Origin: Thioalkalivibrio sp. ALE31
GTDB taxonomy: Bacteria > Pseudomonadota > Gammaproteobacteria > Ectothiorhodospirales > Ectothiorhodospiraceae
Direction of reading: 5' to 3'
DNA length: 64,000 bases
NCBI RefSeq assembly: GCF_000377405.1
Contig: NZ_KB905023.1
Location: forward strand, 186,001 to 250,000
Part shown: one piece after another, positions 50,933 to 58,353 of the stretch
How positions within the stretch are numbered: position 1 is the stretch's first letter
Layout: each line of letters starts with the position of its first letter
Program-made: the position numbers and the translations under genes
The notes under the pieces: generated by a model
What the model saw: the letters and a program-made list of their open reading frames with translations, nothing else
Told to the model about the DNA's origin: nothing
Databases searched by the model: none

Positions 50933-51463
50933 ATGCCTCCCAGCAACGTAATCGACGGCCCCCGCATCGCCACCTGGCGATGCCCGTCCTGTCAGGAGGC
51001 GGTACCGCGCCTGCTGCCGAATGGCGAATCGAACCGCATCCCGATTCCACCGGAGCGCATGGCCCTGCCCGACACTACCGTGCAACAGGCCTGCGCCCGG
51101 GTGCAGGGGCTGCGCGCGCCCGAGATCTGCTACGCCTGTGATCAGGCCTACCAGGAACTGCTGGGGACGCTGGTGCGCCCCCCAGCCGAGCTCGGCGACG
51201 CCCGCGGCGAGCCCGGATTGAACGACACCGGCATCATCGGCGCCCTGTTGCCCATCGCCGACCAGGGCACGCAGATCCTGATCTTCAACGTGATCAACGA
51301 CGAACTGCGCTGCACCGAGATCGAACGCCTGATCAGCTTCAACCCCGACCGCCTCACCTACCCCGGTACACGCGGCGCCATCGCGCCGCGCATCTGGACC
51401 CTCTACGAAGACCACCTGGCCCAGCTGCACGCTCGCGCACCGACGCCCTACACCCCCGACTAG
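50933..51463 (+). CDS. Hypothetical protein with zinc-ribbon-like cysteines
   Basis: 176 residues from ATG 50933, preceded by GAGGG. Four cysteines (WRCPSCQEA near residue 17 and ICYACDQAY near residue 66) could bind zinc. The C-terminal half predicts an alpha/beta domain (TQILIFNVINDELRCTEIERLISF). I recognise no family. The 167-base gap before it carries a REP-like GTAGCGAGCCTGCCCGCG (50828-50845). Confidence 0.65.
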   Translation: MPPSNVIDGPRIATWRCPSCQEAVPRLLPNGESNRIPIPPERMALPDTTVQQACARVQGLRAPEICYACDQAYQELLGTLVRPPAELGDARGEPGLNDTGIIGALLPIADQGTQILIFNVINDELRCTEIERLISFNPDRLTYPGTRGAIAPRIWTLYEDHLAQLHARAPTPYTPD

Positions 51464-51884
51464 GAGGCCACAGGGAAAACTGACCCGTCATCGCGTGACG
51501 TGCAGCAGCGAGCCGCGTGGACAGCCCCGACGCCGAGCCAGGCAACCCTCAGCGGTTGCGTCCGCAGATGGCCACGGCCCCTGACGGGGCCTCGCCATGA
51601 CGCGAACTGCGAGAAGCATCGTCATCGCGAGACGCGCAGCGCCGTGGCGATCGGTCGGAACCAACCCGGGCGCGCCCCTCGCGATCACGCCCGGGTATCC
51701 CCGATCACCCCTCTCGACGTCATCCCGGAAACCGCGCAGCGGTTATCCGGGATCTGACACGCCCGGTCAAAGTAACCACCGCAGATCCCGGCTCTCCGCT
51801 TTGCTGCGGCCGGGATGACTCGGGATTCGCAAGGCAATGCCTCGCGTCTTGAAGAACACTGGACGGGACGCGCCGACATGCCCC
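51464..51884. repeat. Block of dispersed palindromic repeats
   Basis: No gene is supported. GTCATCCCGG (51719-51728) faces CCGGGATGAC (51810-51819), and CCGGGATCTG (51747-51756) faces CAGATCCCGG (51782-51791), making a nested 101-bp palindrome. Upstream, GTCATCGCGAGACGCGCAGC (about 51621) is a relative of the GTCATTGCGAGCGAAGCGAA repeat at 58145. These are common intergenic repeat families of proteobacteria. Confidence 0.7.
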
Positions 51885-52271
51885 TCAGGCGTCTTCGGCA
51901 TCCACCCGCGCCAGCATACGCATCCCGCCAACCATGCAACGCAAGGCCTCCAGGGCCTGTAGATCCAGCTCCGCGCCGGTCTCGGCGGGCAAGCGCCAGT
52001 ATTTCGGGCGGCAGGTCGCGGGCCGATGTTCGGGCATGGCGCGGGCGGCGGCGGTGTCGACCGCCACCAGCAAATCGGCCCAGGCCAGGTGATCATCCGT
52101 CAGCGCGCCCATCGCGCGCGCCGGACGCACCTCGATCCAGTCCTCGAACTCGGCCGCCGCGGCCAGCTCCGCCACGCGCGCGGCACGCCCGTCCGGGCGT
52201 TCCGACGCCACCAGCAGACGTGCACGGCGCTTAAACATCTCCGCACCCGCGCAAGTGCTTTTGAATGGCAC
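51885..52271 (-). CDS. Low-molecular-weight-phosphatase-like hypothetical protein
   Basis: 128 residues from a GTG at 52271, which has GAGGG about 9 bases upstream; an ATG at 52238 would remove 11 residues. The alpha/beta layout (RLLVASERPDGRAARVAEL ... LAWADLLVAVDTAAARAM ... CRPKYWRLP) recalls LMW tyrosine phosphatase or arsenate reductase folds, but the CX5R catalytic loop is not present at the N-terminus, so activity is doubtful. Family not certain. Confidence 0.6.
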   Translation of the reverse strand: MPFKSTCAGAEMFKRRARLLVASERPDGRAARVAELAAAAEFEDWIEVRPARAMGALTDDHLAWADLLVAVDTAAARAMPEHRPATCRPKYWRLPAETGAELDLQALEALRCMVGGMRMLARVDAEDA

Positions 52272-52324
52272 CGCAGGCCACCCTCAGGCTATAACCCAAA
52301 TGATCGAAACGGAGAACGGACGCC

Positions 52325-52531
52325 ATGGCCCACCTCGACTGGTCGCAGTACCCGGTAAATGAACTCAAGCTCGTCTACAGCACGCTGCATGCGCAGCTCA
52401 CCCTGGAGCCCGATCTGATGGATTCCGAACTGATGGCCGACCTGCAGACCCACCTGCAACAGGCGGCGAAGGCCGACGGCGTGGACGTCTCCACCCACTC
52501 CCAGTGGGCCGCCTGGCTGAACGACCGCTAA
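52325..52531 (+). CDS. Small acidic hypothetical protein
   Basis: 68 residues, helical and acidic (LDWSQYPVNELKLVYSTLHAQ at the start, a run of tryptophans near the end). A GGAG site lies 12 bases upstream, and the gene sits in a clear gap between the phosphatase-like gene and a toxin-antitoxin pair. I do not recognise a family. Confidence 0.6.
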   Translation: MAHLDWSQYPVNELKLVYSTLHAQLTLEPDLMDSELMADLQTHLQQAAKADGVDVSTHSQWAAWLNDR

Positions 52532-52589
52532 CTTCAACTCCACCTGAGTAGACGTGGTGTCAGGACTCGCTCAGCGAGGGGCCGCTCGC

Positions 52590-52922
52590 TCAGTCGACTT
52601 CAATCAGCGATTCGCCGTTCTCCAGCGCCCGGAGCACGCGAGGTAGAAGCGGCTTGAACCATTCGAGCAAGGCCGCTTTCCGGGTATTTCCGATTCGAAG
52701 CCAGACGACGGCTGGATAGGCCCCCGAGTCCGCGGAGCGCCACACGGCGAAATCCTCATCCTTGGTCACGATGACGGCCCCCGTTCGGAGAGCTTCCGCC
52801 CAGATTTCTTTATCGGAAGCCTCAAGAAGTCCAACATCCGCAACATGCTCGGCCGCAACACCCTGGTCAACGAGCCAACGCGCAAGGGCCGGCGGCAGCT
52901 GAGCGTCGACCAGGAAGCGCAT
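52590..52922 (-). CDS. DUF5615 PIN-like toxin
   Basis: 110 residues. The PIN-like fold shows an N-terminal acidic residue in LVDAQLPPALARWL and the catalytic acidic cluster in VIVTKDEDFAVW near residue 53. This is the DUF5615 family, usually the toxin partner of DUF433 proteins, and probably an RNase. The start touches the upstream gene's stop without a gap. Confidence 0.85.
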   Translation of the reverse strand: MRFLVDAQLPPALARWLVDQGVAAEHVADVGLLEASDKEIWAEALRTGAVIVTKDEDFAVWRSADSGAYPAVVWLRIGNTRKAALLEWFKPLLPRVLRALENGESLIEVD

Positions 52923-53147
52923 TCAGGCGAGGTGAAGAACAGGGTGATCCGTTTGACGCGCGGCAAACCGCAACGCCTCGGTAATGTCTTCGCCCGTCAG
53001 GTAGGGGTAGTCCTCCAGAATTTCCTCCCGCGAGGCCCCTGCCGCCAGAAGGTCAAGGACATCCCGCACTCGCATCCGGGTGCCGCGGATGCAAGGGCGT
53101 CCACCGCAGATTTCCGGATCAAAGGTGATGCGTTGCAACTCGCTCAT
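52923..53147 (-). CDS. DUF433 antitoxin
   Basis: About 74 residues from ATG 53147. The family signature DPEICGGRPCIRGTRMRV then VLDLLAAGASREEILEDYPYL is complete: a small helix-turn-helix-like protein that represses its operon and neutralises a DUF5615 toxin. Upstream, TGTATCG occurs twice as a direct repeat (53177-53183 and 53190-53196), a candidate operator. A longer start would run through this repeat. Confidence 0.87.
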   Translation of the reverse strand: MSELQRITFDPEICGGRPCIRGTRMRVRDVLDLLAAGASREEILEDYPYLTGEDITEALRFAARQTDHPVLHLA

Positions 53148-53258
53148 GATGGCCTCCTGCGCAGACGACCAGAGAATGTATCGACGAAGTGTATCGTTAT
53201 CGGACCAATGCTGGAGCAAACGGGTCCGCGCATATCATGTTCGCCAGAGTCGGGCGCG

Positions 53259-53295
53259 GGCAGGGGCTTCGCCTGCAAGCAGGCTCCTACAAGAC
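53259..53295. repeat. REP-like GTAGGAGC repeat after nadA
   Basis: GGGGCTTCGCCTGCAAGCAG followed by GCTCCTAC, the inverse of the common GTAGGAGCCTGCTTGC palindrome, lies within 30 bases of the nadA stop on the minus strand. It may help end nadA transcription. Confidence 0.55.
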
Positions 53296-53301
53296 ACCTC
53301 G

Positions 53302-54384
53302 TCAGGCGTCGCCTTCGGTAGCCTTGCGGTGTTCGGCGGCGAAGTCGAGCATGCGCTGCGTGGCCACCAGGGCCTTCTGGCGCGCGGTCTCGTCGACGAA
53401 GATCTCATTCTTCGCGGGTTCGGCGGTGTCTTCCAGCGTCTCGGCCAGCGAGACCAGGTCGTTCATGGCCATCCACGGGCAGTGGGCGCAACTGGTGCAG
53501 GTGGCGCTATGGCCGCCGGTGGGGGCCTCGATCAGGGTCTTGCCCGGGGCCGCCTGCTGCATCTTGTAGAAGATGCCCTTGTCGGTGGCGACGATGAACT
53601 CCTGTTCCGGGCGGTTCTTCACCGCCGCGATCAGCTGGCTGGTGGAGCCGACCACATCGGCCTGATGGATCACCTCGCGCGGGGATTCCGGATGCACCAG
53701 CACCGCGGCACCGGGGTGGCGGCCGCGCAGGTCCTCCAAGGCCCAGGAGCGGAACTCGTCGTGGACCACGCAGGAGCCGTCCCACAGCACCATGTCGGCA
53801 CCGGTGGTGCGGCGGATGTAGTCGCCCAGGTGCTTGTCCGGGGCCCACAGCACCTTCTTGCCCTGATCGCGCAGGTGCTCGACCAGCGGCACGGCAATGC
53901 TGGAGGTGACGACGTAGTCGGCCTGCGCCTTCACGTCCACCGAGGTGTTGGAGTACACCACCACCGTGTGGTCCGGATACTGGGCGCGGAACTTCGCGAA
54001 CTCGTCCGCCGGACAGCCGAGATCCAGCGAGCACTCGGCCTCCAGTGTCGGCATCAGCACGCGCTTCTCCGGGCTCAGGATCTTGGCCGTCTCGCCCATG
54101 AAGCGCACCCCGGCCACCACCAGCGTCTCGGCCGGGTGCTCCTTGCCGAAGCGTGCCATCTCCAGGGAGTCGGCCACGCAGCCGCCGGTCTCGTCCGCCA
54201 GGCGCTGCAGCGACTCGTCCACGTAGTAATGGGCCACCAGCACCGCGTTGCGTTCGATCAGCAGGCGCTTGATGCGGCGCACCAGCTCGTCGCGCTGGGC
54301 ATCGGTCAACGCGTGCAGCGAAGCCGTCACGTGGGCCGTGCTCGGCACGTGGTAAAGCGGCTTGTCGGCTACGGGTGCGTTCAT
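53302..54384 (-). CDS. nadA: Quinolinate synthase
   Basis: 360 residues from ATG 54384 (GAGGG just upstream). It condenses iminoaspartate with dihydroxyacetone phosphate in NAD synthesis and carries an oxygen-sensitive 4Fe-4S cluster. The N-terminal block [30 protein letters not shown] and the cysteines in [13 protein letters not shown] and [11 protein letters not shown] supply cluster ligands. The length matches the long, gammaproteobacterial form. nadB and nadC are not in the window. Confidence 0.96.
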   Translation of the reverse strand: MNAPVADKPLYHVPSTAHVTASLHALTDAQRDELVRRIKRLLIERNAVLVAHYYVDESLQRLADETGGCVADSLEMARFGKEHPAETLVVAGVRFMGETAKILSPEKRVLMPTLEAECSLDLGCPADEFAKFRAQYPDHTVVVYSNTSVDVKAQADYVVTSSIAVPLVEHLRDQGKKVLWAPDKHLGDYIRRTTGADMVLWDGSCVVHDEFRSWALEDLRGRHPGAAVLVHPESPREVIHQADVVGSTSQLIAAVKNRPEQEFIVATDKGIFYKMQQAAPGKTLIEAPTGGHSATCTSCAHCPWMAMNDLVSLAETLEDTAEPAKNEIFVDETARQKALVATQRMLDFAAEHRKATEGDA

Positions 54385-54520
54385 GATCCCTCGCTCTCCG
54401 AAGCAGTCGGAGAAGATTATCGTCTGCTTATGGTACGACAGGCCCCGGCGTGCTGTCGTTCCTGCAAATTGTGGGGGCGTGCCCGCGTAACCCAAGCAGC
54501 GCGCCTATAATGCCCTCCCG

Positions 54521-54952
54521 ATGGACGAGCTCACCCGCCAATACAAGGCGCTGTCATTCGAAGAGCGCATGGACCTGGCCCTCTCCGGAGCGCTTGACGA
54601 GCGCTGGCGACCGTTGCTGGTCCGCGACCAGCACGCCCAGGTGAAGGCGTACTTCTCCCGGCGTATGGACCTGACGCCGGAGGAAGTCGCGCTGCTCCTG
54701 GCCGACCCCAACCAGACCGTACGCCTGAACTGCGCCAAACGCCCGGACCTGACCCCGGACCAGGTCGAGGCCTGCGTGAACGATCGCGACCCCAACCTGC
54801 GCTACTTCGTCGCGCGCAACCCGCTGCTCACCGAGGCCCAGCGGGAACGACTGATGGACGACGAGGACGAACTGGTACGCATCGCGGTGCGCAAGGGCCC
54901 GAAAAAACGCGGCACCCGCGCTCGCCCCGGACAAGCCGAGATGATCCGTTGA
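54521..54952 (+). CDS. Helical-repeat (LRV-like) hypothetical protein
   Basis: 143 residues. The sequence shows repeated units of about 24 residues: DLTPEEVALLLADPNQTVRLNCAKRP, DLTPDQVEACVNDRDPNLRYFVARNP and LLTEAQRERLMDDEDELVRIAVRKGP. These resemble leucine-rich repeat variant or HEAT-like helical repeats, usually protein-binding. The C-terminus is basic. Its stop overlaps the start of the next gene (TTGA), so it is co-translated with a thioredoxin-like protein. Confidence 0.75.
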   Translation: MDELTRQYKALSFEERMDLALSGALDERWRPLLVRDQHAQVKAYFSRRMDLTPEEVALLLADPNQTVRLNCAKRPDLTPDQVEACVNDRDPNLRYFVARNPLLTEAQRERLMDDEDELVRIAVRKGPKKRGTRARPGQAEMIR

Positions 54953-55488
54953 CCGAGACCACGCCCGAGAAACCGAAACGCCCGAAGCCCTCCGGCCGCC
55001 GCCGCGCGCTGTCCTGGGGCATCCAGATCGGCCTGGCGCTGGTGATCTTTCTGGTCGTGCGCGCCTGGATGGCGCGCGACATGGTCGAGGGCCCGGCCCC
55101 CGAGTTCCAGGCCCAGCTACTGGATGGCACGCCGGTAACGCTCGCGGATTACGCGGACGAGCCCATGCTGCTCCACTTCTGGGCCACCTGGTGCCCGATC
55201 TGCCGCCTGGAAGAAGGCGAGATCGTGCGCCTGTCCCAAAGCCACCCGGTGCTGACGGTCGCTATGCAATCGGGCGTGGAAGAAGAGGTGCTGGACCACC
55301 TGAACGAACGCGAGCGGGAACTGGCCGTGATCAACGATCCGCAGGGCACCCTGGCCGCGCAGTACAACGTCCGCGGCGTGCCGGCCACGTTCATCATCAA
55401 CCCCGACGGCGACATCGTCTTCCGCAAGCAGGGCTACGCCCCCCCGTTCGAACTCCGCCTGCGCCTCTGGCTCGCCCGCTGGCTGTAA
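54949..55488 (+). CDS. TlpA-like membrane-anchored thiol:disulfide oxidoreductase
   Basis: 179 residues from a TTG start overlapping the preceding stop. A Pro/Lys-rich cytoplasmic start is followed by one membrane helix (SWGIQIGLALVIFLVVRAW) and a periplasmic thioredoxin domain with the C-P-I-C motif in LLHFWATWCPICRLEEGE. This resembles TlpA/ResA/ScsD proteins that reduce haem-binding cysteines or repair disulfides. The neighbour with helical repeats may be its partner. Confidence 0.85.
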   Translation: MTETTPEKPKRPKPSGRRRALSWGIQIGLALVIFLVVRAWMARDMVEGPAPEFQAQLLDGTPVTLADYADEPMLLHFWATWCPICRLEEGEIVRLSQSHPVLTVAMQSGVEEEVLDHLNERERELAVINDPQGTLAAQYNVRGVPATFIINPDGDIVFRKQGYAPPFELRLRLWLARWL

Positions 55489-55500
55489 CAGCCTCCAGTA

Positions 55501-55584
55501 AACGGTGCAGTTCGCTGCGCTCAGTGCACCCTACGCGCCGCAATCCAACCGTAGGATGCGGTTGAACGGAGCGACACGCATTAC
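55501..55584. repeat. GGTGCAGTTCGCT palindromic repeat, copy 1
   Basis: AACGGTGCAGTTCGCTGCGC then TCAGTGCACCCTACGC, followed by GTAGGATGCGGTTGAACGGA and GCGACACGC. A near-identical copy is at 56263-56344. The two copies flank the yefM-yoeB genes. Confidence 0.75.
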
Positions 55585-55653
55585 CCCCCAACGTGCGCCC
55601 CCGGCTGGTACCGAGCAGCTCCCATAAGCGTCCATCAACGATGGTCCGTTCGC

Positions 55654-55698
55654 TTGCTATGGCTCACGCCGAATCGTACATTATCCCGTACATGTACA
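55654..55698 (+). promoter_or_regulatory. Promoter and TGTACA-type operator of yefM-yoeB
   Basis: TTGCTA (55654-55659) and TACATT (55677-55682) are 17 bases apart. The perfect 10-bp palindrome GTACATGTAC (55688-55697) overlaps the start of transcription, and a further GTACAT is at 55676. E. coli YefM binds operators built on TGTACA cores, so autoregulation is likely. Confidence 0.65.
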
Positions 55699-55721
55699 GA
55701 TCCGGACCCAAGGGGTACTCC

Positions 55722-55973
55722 ATGGACGCCATTAGCTACACCGCAGCGCGGAGCAATCTGGCCAAGACGATGGAACAGGTCTGCGAAGACCATTCCACGA
55801 TTATCATCACCCGCAACAAAGCCCCCTCCGTGGTCATGATGTCACTGGAAGACTTTGAGGCGCTACAGGAAACGGCCTACCTGCTTCGGGCACCAGAGAA
55901 TGCTCGGCGCCTGCTTGCCTCGGTCGCCGAACTGGAGCAAGGGGGAGGCAAGGAACGGAGCCTGGAGGAGTGA
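55722..55973 (+). CDS. yefM: YefM antitoxin
   Basis: 83 residues from ATG 55722; an ATG at 55692 is inside the operator and less likely. The N-terminal Phd/YefM fold begins with the start ISYTAARSNLAKTMEQVCED and includes the TIIITRNKAPSVVMMSLEDF block that binds DNA and dimerises. The C-terminal tail binds YoeB. The stop overlaps the toxin start by 3 bases (GTGA). Confidence 0.92.
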   Translation: MDAISYTAARSNLAKTMEQVCEDHSTIIITRNKAPSVVMMSLEDFEALQETAYLLRAPENARRLLASVAELEQGGGKERSLEE

Positions 55974-56224
55974 GGCTACTCTTTGCTGAACTTGCCTGGG
56001 AGGACTATCTCTACTGGCAACGACACGACAAGAAAACCCTTCGCCGCGTGAACGAGCTCATCAAGGCCATCCAGCGCGACCCGTTTACGGGCATCGGGAA
56101 GCCCGACCCCCTCAAGCACAACCTTGCCGGCTACTGGTCCCGCCGGATCGATAGCGAACACCGCATCGTATACAAGGTGGACGACGGAACCCTGCTGATC
56201 GCGCAGCTCCGCTACCACTACTGA
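55970..56224 (+). CDS. yoeB: YoeB toxin, mRNA interferase
   Basis: 84 residues, exactly the E. coli length, from a GTG start overlapping the yefM stop. It cleaves mRNA in the ribosomal A site. The catalytic R65, H83 and Y84 of E. coli YoeB are conserved (SEHRIVYKV and LRYHY). The catalytic glutamate E46 is an aspartate here (KPDPLKHN), a conservative change that may alter activity. No frameshift. It is flanked by two copies of the GGTGCAGTTCGCT repeat. Confidence 0.93.
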   Translation: MRLLFAELAWEDYLYWQRHDKKTLRRVNELIKAIQRDPFTGIGKPDPLKHNLAGYWSRRIDSEHRIVYKVDDGTLLIAQLRYHY

Positions 56225-56262
56225 CCGGAAGCATCGGATGCGCCAACGTTCGCGACCAAGCG

Positions 56263-56344
56263 AACGGTGCAGTTCGCTCCGCTCAGTGCACCCTACGCTC
56301 AAGAAACCCCTCGTAGGATGCGGCTGAGCGCAGCGAAACACATC
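56263..56344. repeat. GGTGCAGTTCGCT palindromic repeat, copy 2
   Basis: AACGGTGCAGTTCGCTCCGC then TCAGTGCACCCTACGC ... CGTAGGATGCGGCTGAGCGC then AGCGAAACACATC. Same orientation as copy 1 at 55501-55584. Confidence 0.75.
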
Positions 56345-56373
56345 AAAATGATCGTGGCCGGCAACCCAGCTTC

Positions 56374-56413
56374 TTGACCACCAACGCACTTTAGTTACAC
56401 TTCAAAGTGTAAC
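56374..56413 (+). promoter_or_regulatory. Promoter and palindromic operator of vapBC
   Basis: TTGACC (56374-56379) and TACACT (56396-56401) are 16 bases apart. The -10 box lies inside a 20-bp perfect palindrome, GTTACACTT-CA-AAGTGTAAC (56394-56413). A repressor bound there would block the polymerase, as expected for VapBC autoregulation. Confidence 0.75.
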
Positions 56414-56427
56414 CAACGGAGGCCGTC

Positions 56428-56673
56428 ATGGAAGCTACCACCAAGGACATGCGCCTGCACAGCCGCGAGTTGCTTGCCGCCGTGGACCGAGGGGAGGAGA
56501 TCGAGATCACCTACCGGGGCCAGCTGCGCGCCCGACTTGTCCCCTACCGGGCTCGCAGTGAAGCGACCCAGGCGCGCCCCGCACATAACCCGCTGTTCGG
56601 GCTCTGGCGCGACCAAACCGACCCGGTCGACGAACACATCCGCCGGATCCGGCAACCCAGGAACTTCAAGTAA
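56428..56673 (+). CDS. vapB: VapB/Phd-type antitoxin
   Basis: 81 residues. The N-terminal LHSRELLAAVDRGEEIEITYRG ... RLVPY is a Phd/AbrB-like DNA-binding antitoxin head; the tail (PLFGLWRDQTDPVDEHIRRI) would bind the toxin. The stop overlaps the start of the PIN toxin by one base. A strong operator lies upstream. Confidence 0.88.
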   Translation: MEATTKDMRLHSRELLAAVDRGEEIEITYRGQLRARLVPYRARSEATQARPAHNPLFGLWRDQTDPVDEHIRRIRQPRNFK

Positions 56674-57071
56674 TGCTAGTGGACACGGATGTCCTGATCT
56701 GGAATCTGCGCGGGAATCAGCGAGCCAGCGAATGGCTCGACAGCTCGCCGGGATTCACAGTGTCCGCAGTCACCTACATGGAACTCGTCCAGGGGCTGCG
56801 CGACCAGTCCGAATTCCGCGCGCTGCGCCAAGCCGTCCAGTACTGGGATGCCCGCATCCAACCGGTAAGCGAAGCCATCTCGAACCGCGCAACCTTCCTT
56901 GTCGAGACCTACGCCCTCAGCCACAACATGCAGATGGCCGATGCGCTGATTGCGGCGACCGCCACACAGCTGGGCTTGCCACTCGTCACGGCCAACGATC
57001 GGCACTATCGGCACATCGAGGGCCTGGAGATCCACCTGTTCCGACCGGAACAGGGCAGCGCCCCACTGTAG
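56673..57071 (+). CDS. vapC: VapC PIN-domain toxin
   Basis: 132 residues. PIN RNase with the acidic active-site residues in place: D4/D6 in LVDTDVLIWNL, E in SAVTYMELVQGL, D in MQMADALIAATA, and the D in VTANDRHYRHI. It probably cleaves tRNA or rRNA. The start overlaps the vapB stop. The stop is only a few bases from the 69-bp REP palindrome copy 2. Confidence 0.93.
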   Translation: MLVDTDVLIWNLRGNQRASEWLDSSPGFTVSAVTYMELVQGLRDQSEFRALRQAVQYWDARIQPVSEAISNRATFLVETYALSHNMQMADALIAATATQLGLPLVTANDRHYRHIEGLEIHLFRPEQGSAPL

Positions 57072-57136
57072 GAGGCCAGCCCTCTGGCCGATCGGGCCCG
57101 GCCTACGCCCCATCGCCCAGAGGGCTGGGCTCCTAC
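57068..57136. repeat. 69-bp REP-type palindrome (GTAGGAGGCCAG), copy 2
   Basis: GTAGGAGGCCAGCCCTCTGG begins at 57068, and CCAGAGGGCTGGGCTCCTAC ends at 57136. It has the same length and the same arms as copy 1 at 49174-49242, with changes in the loop. It overlaps the last bases of vapC and may end its transcript. Confidence 0.8.
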
Positions 57137-57225
57137 ACAAGACCCAAGCCTCGCCGCAGCGCCGAACCGTTCCCCGCAGGGGGCGCGCCTTACGCGCGAA
57201 GCCCCTGCCACCGCCAGCCCGGGGC

Positions 57226-58092
57226 CTACGCCTCCAGCTCGCGCAGGACGCGGAAGCCCAGGTTGGTATCCATCTCGTCGATGTTGCGGCGGCGCCGGGC
57301 GGCGCTGCGGGTATTCACGGCGGCATCGAACCAGGAACCGCCCTTGGTGACCACCCACTCGTTGTCCGGGTCGGCGCGATAGACACCGTCGCGGGGACAG
57401 TTCGCGTGGCTGTCGTGCCATGGCGTAGAAGTAAACTCCTGCACATTGCCGTGCATGTCGTACAACCCCCAGAGGTTGGGCTGAAAGCTGCCCACATCCA
57501 GCGGCCGCGACAGCGGGAAACACGCCGGGATGTACCACTTGCGCCGCTGGCGTCGCTCCTCGTACGGAAACAGCGAATTGAAGTGCACGTCGCGACACCC
57601 CACCACTTCGCCAAAGGCAAACGGCGTGCGAGTACCGGCCCGGCAGGCGTATTCCCACTCCGCCTCGGTCGGCAGACGATAGCGCTTGCCCGTCTCCTCG
57701 CTCAGCCAGTCCAGGTACTGCTGGATACTATCCGGCTTGATATTGAAGATTGGCATGCGCGGCGTACTCGGCCACACCAGCCACTCCCAGGGCTCCCAGC
57801 CCGTCGCCGCCTGGAACGCCTCCCACTCCTCGCGCGTAATCGCGTAGCGCCCCAGGGCGAAGGGCCGCTCCAGCGCCACGTAGCGGCGCGGCCCCTCGTG
57901 CGGCTGATGGCCGTACTCCGAGGCATCCGAACCCATCTCGAACTCGCCGGGCGGGATCACCTGCAGCTCCGGCGTCGGCGCCCCAGAGCGGGCCTCGTCG
58001 CGAAACGTGACGTCCAGCCTTGCCGCACGCGCCGCCTGCTGCTGCAGATCCAGCAGATCCGCCTGATCCATCCGCTGCACGTCCTTCACCAT
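57226..58092 (-). CDS. Formylglycine-generating-enzyme (SUMF1) family protein
   Basis: 288 residues from ATG 58092. The SUMF1/EgtB-like C-type lectin fold is recognised from IPPGEFEMGSDASE, YAITREEWEAFQAATGW, RLPTEAEWEYACRAG, NLWGLYDMHGNVQEF, VTKGGSWFD and LGFRVLREL. Family members modify sulfatases or synthesise ergothioneine, or act with kinases and proteases in other systems. No sulfatase gene is adjacent, and I do not see the two catalytic cysteines of true FGE, so the role is open. It is encoded alone, flanked by repeats on both sides. Confidence 0.85.
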   Translation of the reverse strand: MVKDVQRMDQADLLDLQQQAARAARLDVTFRDEARSGAPTPELQVIPPGEFEMGSDASEYGHQPHEGPRRYVALERPFALGRYAITREEWEAFQAATGWEPWEWLVWPSTPRMPIFNIKPDSIQQYLDWLSEETGKRYRLPTEAEWEYACRAGTRTPFAFGEVVGCRDVHFNSLFPYEERRQRRKWYIPACFPLSRPLDVGSFQPNLWGLYDMHGNVQEFTSTPWHDSHANCPRDGVYRADPDNEWVVTKGGSWFDAAVNTRSAARRRRNIDEMDTNLGFRVLRELEA

Positions 58093-58144
58093 GAGCCTGC
58101 TGACCTCCTGATCTTTCTGCGCCCGGCAGACACCCACAAAACTC

Positions 58145-58173
58145 GTCATTGCGAGCGAAGCGAAGTAATCTCC
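58145..58173. repeat. GTCATTGCGAGCGAAGCGAA dispersed repeat
   Basis: GTCATTGCGAGCGAAGCGAA followed by GTAATCTCC is a common proteobacterial intergenic repeat. It lies just upstream of the formylglycine-enzyme-family gene. A relative is near 51621. Confidence 0.6.
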
Positions 58174-58353
58174 CGCCCGTACCCGGGCACTACGCCCCCT
58201 CATCAGCCGGCAGCCTGAACCACTCAACACCGGCGCCGCCATCCTGTAGGCAAGCGCCAACGCCCGAGGTTCGCCCTCGCGCAGTGCCGCTTGCACCGGT
58301 TAAACAGGCATTTTACGCTCCACCCCTTGTTTGGACTCAGGGAGGAGTCGAAC

